Part shown: piece after piece, positions 5,674 to 9,640 of the stretch
Layout: each line of letters opens with the position of its first letter
Numbering within the stretch: the first letter of the stretch is position 1
NCBI GenBank assembly: GCA_007127175.1
Contig: SKZX01000116.1
Coordinates: 1-9,640 of the forward strand
Direction: 5' to 3'
DNA from: Desulfobacterales bacterium
GTDB lineage: Bacteria > Desulfobacterota > Desulfobacteria > Desulfobacterales > Desulfosalsimonadaceae
DNA: 9,640 bases
Translations under genes and position numbers: made by a program
The notes under the pieces: model-generated
Seen by the model: only the letters and a program-made list of their open reading frames with translations
What the model was told of the DNA's origin: nothing
Database searches by the model: none

Positions 5674-8166
5674 ATGGGTGACATCGAGCAGCAGATATCC
5701 GAAATAAGCATTGAGCGCGAGATGCGCCAATCCTATCTTGATTACGCCATGAGCGTCATCATCGGCAGGGCCTTGCCGGATGTGCGTGATGGAATGAAAC
5801 CCGTCCATCGCCGGATTCTGTTCGCCATGCGGGACCTCAAAAACGACTGGAACAAGCCGTACAAGAAATCCGCCCGCATCGTCGGTGATGTCATCGGTAA
5901 GTACCATCCCCACGGGGATTCTGCCGTGTATGACGCCATTGTCCGCATGGCGCAGGACTTCAGCCTGCGCTACCCGTTTGTGGACGGACAGGGCAACTTC
6001 GGGTCCGTGGACGGCGACCCCCCGGCCGCCATGCGGTATACCGAAATCCGGATGTCACGATTGGCCCACCAGATGCTCGAGGACATTGACAAGGAAACCG
6101 TCGGGTGGCAGTTGAATTATGACGAGACCCTGCAGGAACCCGTTGTTCTGCCGGCACGGATCCCTTCCCTCCTGCTGAACGGGTCCTCGGGTATTGCCGT
6201 GGGCATGACGACCAACATCCCCCCTCACAATTTAAACGAACTGTGCAGCGCCATCAAGGCGCTGATTGATGACGCCTCCCTTTCCATCACCGAACTGATG
6301 GCGCACATGTCCGGTCCGGATTTTCCCACCGGCGGCATTCTTTATGGTACCGAGGGCATACGCAGTGCCTATGAAACCGGGCGGGGCAAGCTGCGCATCC
6401 GTGCCCTGGTCGACATCGAAAAAGACAAAAGCGCCCAGACGGAGACCATCGTGATCAAGGAGTTGCCTTACCAGGTCAACAAGGCGTCCCTTATCGAGAA
6501 AATCGCGAACATGGTCAAACACAAGCTGATCGAAGGCATCCGTTATGTCCGTGACGAGTCGGACAAGGACGGCATCCGGGTGGCGATTGCATTGAAGAAA
6601 GACCAGATGGCGGAGGTGGTCTTAAACAAGCTTTACAAGCACACGCAGCTGGAGCATAATTTCGGCATTATTTTTCTTGCCGTGGTCAACCGCCGCCCCG
6701 AACTGTTGAACTTAAAGGAAATTCTCGAGTATTTCATCCTTCACCGCAAGGAAGTCATTATTCGCCGGACCCGTTTTGAGCTGGACAAGGCCGAGGCCAG
6801 GGCGCATATCCTGGAAGGGCTCACTGTGGCCCTGGACAACCTCGACGAGGTTGTTTCGCTCATCCGGGGCGCGGCATCCCCTGCGGAGGCGAAAGCGGCG
6901 CTGATGGACCGGTTTGCACTGAGCGACCTGCAGGCCCAGGCCATACTGGATATGCGCCTGCAGCGCCTGACGGGTCTGGAGCGCAACAAGATCAAACAGG
7001 AGCATGTCGAAATCCTGCAGGCGATTGCCCGGTACAATGAAATTCTCGCCAGCGAACGGCTTGTCCTGAACATCATAAAAGATGAACTGACCGAAATCCA
7101 GGAAGCCTTCGGAGACCCGCGCAGGACCCGGATCGTGGCCGATACCCGGGAGATCAGCATTGAAGATATGATCGCCGAGGAAGACATGGTGGTCACTATC
7201 ACCAAGTCCGGGTATATCAAGCGAAACCCGGTTACCCTTTACCAGCAGCAGAATCGGGGGGGAAAGGGAAAGACCGGCATGGGCACCAAGGAGGAGGATT
7301 TCGTCGAGCACCTGTTCGTGGCGTCCACCCATCACACGTTTCTGTTTTTTACCAACCAGGGGCGGGTTTACTGGTGCAAGGTCTATGACATCCCCCAGGG
7401 GGGGCGCTGGTCCAGGGGAAAAGCCATTGTGAATCTTCTTAATTTCCTTCCGGGCGAGCATCTTACAACGGTCCTGGCCGTCCCGGAATTTGCGCCCGGG
7501 CTCAACATCCTGATGTGCACCCGGCAAGGCCTGGTTAAAAAGACGGATATCATGGCATTTTCAAGGCCGAGGGCCGGCGGCATCTTCGCCATACGGCTCA
7601 ACGAAGGGGATGAACTTATCGCTGCCCGCCTTTCCGACGGGACCCGGAACGTTTTTCTCTGCTCCCTTTTCGGAAAGTCCATACGGTTTCATGAGACCGA
7701 CGTGCGGCCGAGCGGCCGCATTTCCCGGGGCGTCAGAGGCATGACCCTTGCCAGGGGCGACCAGCTGGTTGGGATGGAAGTGATGACGCATGGGGAAACC
7801 CTGCTCACGGCAACGGAAAACGGATACGGCAAGCGCACCGCCATAGATGAATACCCGGTGCAGCGAAGGGGCGGAAAGGGCGTCATTTCGATCAAGACCA
7901 GTGAGCGCAACGGAAAGGTGGTCACCATCCTGCTGGTCGGCGACGAGGACGACATCATGCTCATGACCAGTTCCGGGAAGATCATTCGTATGGCCATCGC
8001 CAACATTTCCGTGATCAGCAGGAACACCCAGGGCGTCAAACTCGTCAACATGGAGCCTGACGAAAGGCTGGTCAGTGCTGCAAGGCTGGCAGACCCCGAA
8101 AACGGGGACAACGATGAAGCCGATGATCCTGATGGCGGTGGTGACGTCCTTGTTGAGCCGGTTTGA
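5674..8166 (+). CDS. gyrA: DNA gyrase subunit A
   Basis: The 830-residue GyrA carries the DNA breakage-reunion activity of gyrase; with GyrB it introduces negative supercoils. The catalytic tyrosine is Y122 in AAMRYTEIRM, at the same number as in E. coli. The quinolone-resistance region reads HPHGDSAVYD (78-87), with S83 and D87 as in susceptible E. coli. The coiled-coil and breakage-reunion core extends to about residue 490, followed by a beta-pinwheel C-terminal domain. The first-blade GyrA box is a variant, QNRGGKG (526-532), while a canonical QRRGGKG is at 730-736. The tail 807-830 is acidic and glycine-rich. Full pinwheel and boxes favour GyrA over ParC. The start at 5674 has GGGAG 5 bases upstream. 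An in-frame ATG at 5617 falls in a hairpin loop and would add 19 residues unlike the family. gyrB is not in the window. Confidence 0.97.
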   Translation: MGDIEQQISEISIEREMRQSYLDYAMSVIIGRALPDVRDGMKPVHRRILFAMRDLKNDWNKPYKKSARIVGDVIGKYHPHGDSAVYDAIVRMAQDFSLRYPFVDGQGNFGSVDGDPPAAMRYTEIRMSRLAHQMLEDIDKETVGWQLNYDETLQEPVVLPARIPSLLLNGSSGIAVGMTTNIPPHNLNELCSAIKALIDDASLSITELMAHMSGPDFPTGGILYGTEGIRSAYETGRGKLRIRALVDIEKDKSAQTETIVIKELPYQVNKASLIEKIANMVKHKLIEGIRYVRDESDKDGIRVAIALKKDQMAEVVLNKLYKHTQLEHNFGIIFLAVVNRRPELLNLKEILEYFILHRKEVIIRRTRFELDKAEARAHILEGLTVALDNLDEVVSLIRGAASPAEAKAALMDRFALSDLQAQAILDMRLQRLTGLERNKIKQEHVEILQAIARYNEILASERLVLNIIKDELTEIQEAFGDPRRTRIVADTREISIEDMIAEEDMVVTITKSGYIKRNPVTLYQQQNRGGKGKTGMGTKEEDFVEHLFVASTHHTFLFFTNQGRVYWCKVYDIPQGGRWSRGKAIVNLLNFLPGEHLTTVLAVPEFAPGLNILMCTRQGLVKKTDIMAFSRPRAGGIFAIRLNEGDELIAARLSDGTRNVFLCSLFGKSIRFHETDVRPSGRISRGVRGMTLARGDQLVGMEVMTHGETLLTATENGYGKRTAIDEYPVQRRGGKGVISIKTSERNGKVVTILLVGDEDDIMLMTSSGKIIRMAIANISVISRNTQGVKLVNMEPDERLVSAARLADPENGDNDEADDPDGGGDVLVEPV

Positions 8167-8318
8167 TGCATTCGTAAAAAGTTGTTTTCAGACGGCTTTG
8201 TAAAACGTTCAAAATCCAGGCGCGAGCATTTTTTGAAGAATTGATAGTACTTATGCGTACGTGAGATTCTTCAAAAATTGCTCGCAACGCAGATATTGGT
8301 CTTTTTACGAAGCCGTCA
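8167..8318. mobile_element. MITE-like palindromic element between gyrA and gpsA
   Basis: A long imperfect palindrome. The arm 8191-8241 pairs with 8266-8317 at roughly four fifths of positions, around a 24-base centre. The core GACGGCTT-GTAAAA and the inner TTTTTGAAGAAT match nearly perfectly. The outermost left stretch TTCGTAAAAAG (8171-8181) repeats the right terminal motif in inverse. GGTTTGA occurs directly outside both ends (8160-8166 and 8319-8325), a possible 7-bp target duplication; the left copy contains the gyrA stop codon. There is no reading frame for a transposase, so movement would need an enzyme in trans. It could also act as a transcript stabiliser or terminator of gyrA. A related half-copy lies at 1-46. 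Confidence 0.6.
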
Positions 8319-8343
8319 GGTTTGAAAAAACAAAATGAAATAG

Positions 8344-9372
8344 ATGGCAATGATTGATACGCACAATCCGAAAATCGGTGTGGTGGGCGCCGGCAGCTGG
8401 GGAACCGCATTGGCGGACCTGCTTGCCGCAAAAGGATATGCGGTCCAATTGTGGGCCTACGAGCCCGAGGTCGTTGAAAGCATTGCCTCGGACAGGGAAA
8501 ACAGGCTGTTTCTCCCCGAGATCATTCTCGAGAAAGGCCTGCATGCATCCGATGATTTAGCTGAAGTCGTCGGCGGAAAGGACCTTGTTCTGATGGTGGT
8601 GCCGTCGCACGAAATGCGGCGCGTAGCAGGCATGGCGGCTGCTCATCTGCCCGATGACGCAATTGTTGTGAGCGCCTCGAAAGGCATTGAGAACAAGACG
8701 CACAGGACCATGACCGGCATCCTCGGGGAGCTGCTGCCGAAAAAGGAAAGGCTGGCCGTTTTGTCGGGGCCGAGTTTCGCCATCGAGGTCGCCCAGCGAA
8801 TGCCGACCGTTGTCACGGCGGCTGCTGTAGACATTGATGTTGCAAATGACGTTCAGGCGGTTTTCGCCACTTCTTATTTCCGGGTTTACACCAATACGGA
8901 CGTGATCGGGGTCGAACTGGGCGGCGCGATCAAGAACGTCATCGCCATTGCCTCGGGCATCGTGGACGGCCTGGGGCTGGGACTGAACAGCCGGGCTGCG
9001 GTCATCACGCGCGGGCTGACCGAGATCAGGCGCCTTGGTATCCGCATGGGGGCCAACCCCCATACGTTTGCGGGGCTCGCCGGCGTGGGGGACCTGATGC
9101 TGACGTGCACGGGGACGCTTTCAAGGAACCACACCGTGGGCAAAATGATCGGTGAGGGAAAGACCCTTGGCGACATCCTTTCTGAAATGCGAATGGTGGC
9201 CGAGGGCGTCAAGACGGCCAAGTCGGTTTACAACCTGTCGAAAAAGCTGGGCGTGGACATGCCCATCGCCCATTCGGTACATGCCGTGTTGTATGACAAT
9301 CTCGATCCAAGAGCCGCAGTCTACCAATTGATGACCCGTAACCTGAAAAGCGAGCTCGAGGATGTGGAATAG
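8344..9372 (+). CDS. gpsA: Glycerol-3-phosphate dehydrogenase [NAD(P)+]
   Basis: Reduces dihydroxyacetone phosphate to sn-glycerol 3-phosphate in the cytoplasm, the entry to phospholipid synthesis. The 342-residue length is normal. The N-terminal Rossmann motif is GVVGAGSWGTALA (12-24). The conserved lysines are K113 (in SASKGIE) and catalytic K197 (in GGAIKNVIAIA). The substrate-binding segment TLSRNHTVG is at 258-266, and a C-terminal AEGVKTA at 286-292. The start at 8344 is followed by a second in-frame ATG at 8350. Neither has a recognisable ribosome-binding site; the preceding 18 bases are A-rich and lie directly beyond the palindromic element. A two-codon frame (ATG AAA TAG, 8335-8343) ends against the start codon. 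An intrinsic terminator overlaps the stop codon. Confidence 0.96.
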   Translation: MAMIDTHNPKIGVVGAGSWGTALADLLAAKGYAVQLWAYEPEVVESIASDRENRLFLPEIILEKGLHASDDLAEVVGGKDLVLMVVPSHEMRRVAGMAAAHLPDDAIVVSASKGIENKTHRTMTGILGELLPKKERLAVLSGPSFAIEVAQRMPTVVTAAAVDIDVANDVQAVFATSYFRVYTNTDVIGVELGGAIKNVIAIASGIVDGLGLGLNSRAAVITRGLTEIRRLGIRMGANPHTFAGLAGVGDLMLTCTGTLSRNHTVGKMIGEGKTLGDILSEMRMVAEGVKTAKSVYNLSKKLGVDMPIAHSVHAVLYDNLDPRAAVYQLMTRNLKSELEDVE

Positions 9373-9407
9373 ACGTCTTCCGGTTCCGGCCCCGGACGGC
9401 GTCTTTT
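9371..9407 (+). terminator. Rho-independent terminator of gpsA
   Basis: AGACGTCTTCCGG (9371-9383) pairs with CCGGACGGCGTCT (9392-9404) as a 13-position stem with one U-G wobble and one mismatch. The loop is 8 bases, and T residues run 9404-9407. The stem begins within the gpsA stop codon. The T-run is short, but the arrangement separates gpsA from the following radC-family gene. Confidence 0.72.
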
Positions 9408-9432
9408 GAAGGGGAACCCGCCAGGAATAGCC

Positions 9433-9640
9433 ATGAATACCGATAGCCGGCATAAATCCGAAGGCCATCGCCAGCGCTTGCGGGACCGGTTTCTTGCGGG
9501 CGGGCTGGAAGGGTTTCATGATTATGAAGTCATCGAGCTGCTGCTGACCCTGTTTACCCCCCGGAAGGACTGCAAGGATTCCGCAAAGGCGCTCCTCAAG
9601 CGATTTAAAACCCTTCAGGGCGTATTTGAAGCGCCTGTAA
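9433..9640 (+). CDS. radC: RadC/UPF0758-family protein, N-terminal part (cut by window edge)
   Basis: The first 69 codons of a gene running off the right end. The sequence GHRQRLRDRFLAGGLEGFHDYEVIELLLTL (residues 11-40), followed by PRKDCKDSAKALLKRFKTLQGVFEA, is the typical RadC N-terminal helical (helix-hairpin-helix-like) domain. The JAB/MPN metalloprotease-like domain with its HxH-D zinc motif would lie beyond the window and cannot be checked. Despite the name, a role in recombinational repair is not established for this family. AGGA (9423-9426) sits 6 bases before the ATG. The gene is 60 bases from gpsA but separated by a terminator, so it probably has its own promoter. None was identified in the short gap. 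Confidence 0.88.
   Translation, partial: MNTDSRHKSEGHRQRLRDRFLAGGLEGFHDYEVIELLLTLFTPRKDCKDSAKALLKRFKTLQGVFEAPV

Noticed and set aside
6712..7527. 271-residue minus-strand reading frame inside gyrA
   Set aside because: Shadow of gyrA; no ribosome-binding site or domain seen.
8335..8343. Two-codon frame ATG-AAA-TAG directly before gpsA as a regulatory leader peptide
   Set aside because: No ribosome-binding site, and it arises easily by chance in the A-rich stretch. Noted in the gpsA entry only.
8072..8431. 119-residue minus-strand frame spanning the gyrA-gpsA gap
   Set aside because: Its middle is the translation of the palindromic element and its ends overlap gyrA and gpsA antisense. Not a credible gene.

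Overview
This is a moderately GC-rich bacterial chromosome segment. It looks like an anaerobe of the Desulfobacterota (former deltaproteobacteria) type. That placement is an inference from three things: a 2,4-dienoyl-CoA/enoate-reductase-like iron-sulfur flavoenzyme, a thiolase with a long insert, and palindromic and GACCCC repeats of a kind I associate with that group. No 16S rRNA or other decisive marker is present.

Layout. Positions 1-46 hold a truncated copy of a palindromic repeat. A leftward iron-sulfur flavin oxidoreductase follows (111-2117). Positions 2118-2480 hold no gene, but carry a GACCCC hexamer array, its inverted partner and a candidate promoter. A rightward corrinoid adenosyltransferase (2481-2999) ends exactly against a leftward NRDE/TANGO2-family gene (3000-3770). 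The divergent gap 3771-3978 is rich in signals: an FNR-type palindrome, a -10 element for each direction, and an 18-bp palindrome in the thiolase promoter. Next come an acetyl-CoA acetyltransferase (3979-5268), a 57-residue two-helix membrane protein (5371-5544), gyrA (5674-8166), a MITE-like palindromic element (8167-8318), gpsA (8344-9372) with an intrinsic terminator, and the start of a radC-family gene cut by the window edge (9433-9640).

The genes do not form one pathway. The flavoenzyme and thiolase suggest acyl-CoA or unsaturated-acid metabolism. The adenosyltransferase supplies adenosylcobalamin. GyrA and GpsA are housekeeping functions (DNA supercoiling and phospholipid precursor).

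I see no complete novel defence or mobile system. The most notable items are the palindromic element, which appears to split a former gyrA-gpsA operon, and the FNR-type site placed exactly as in a class II promoter for the NRDE gene. The G-quadruplex-prone hexamer array and the insert-bearing thiolase come next.
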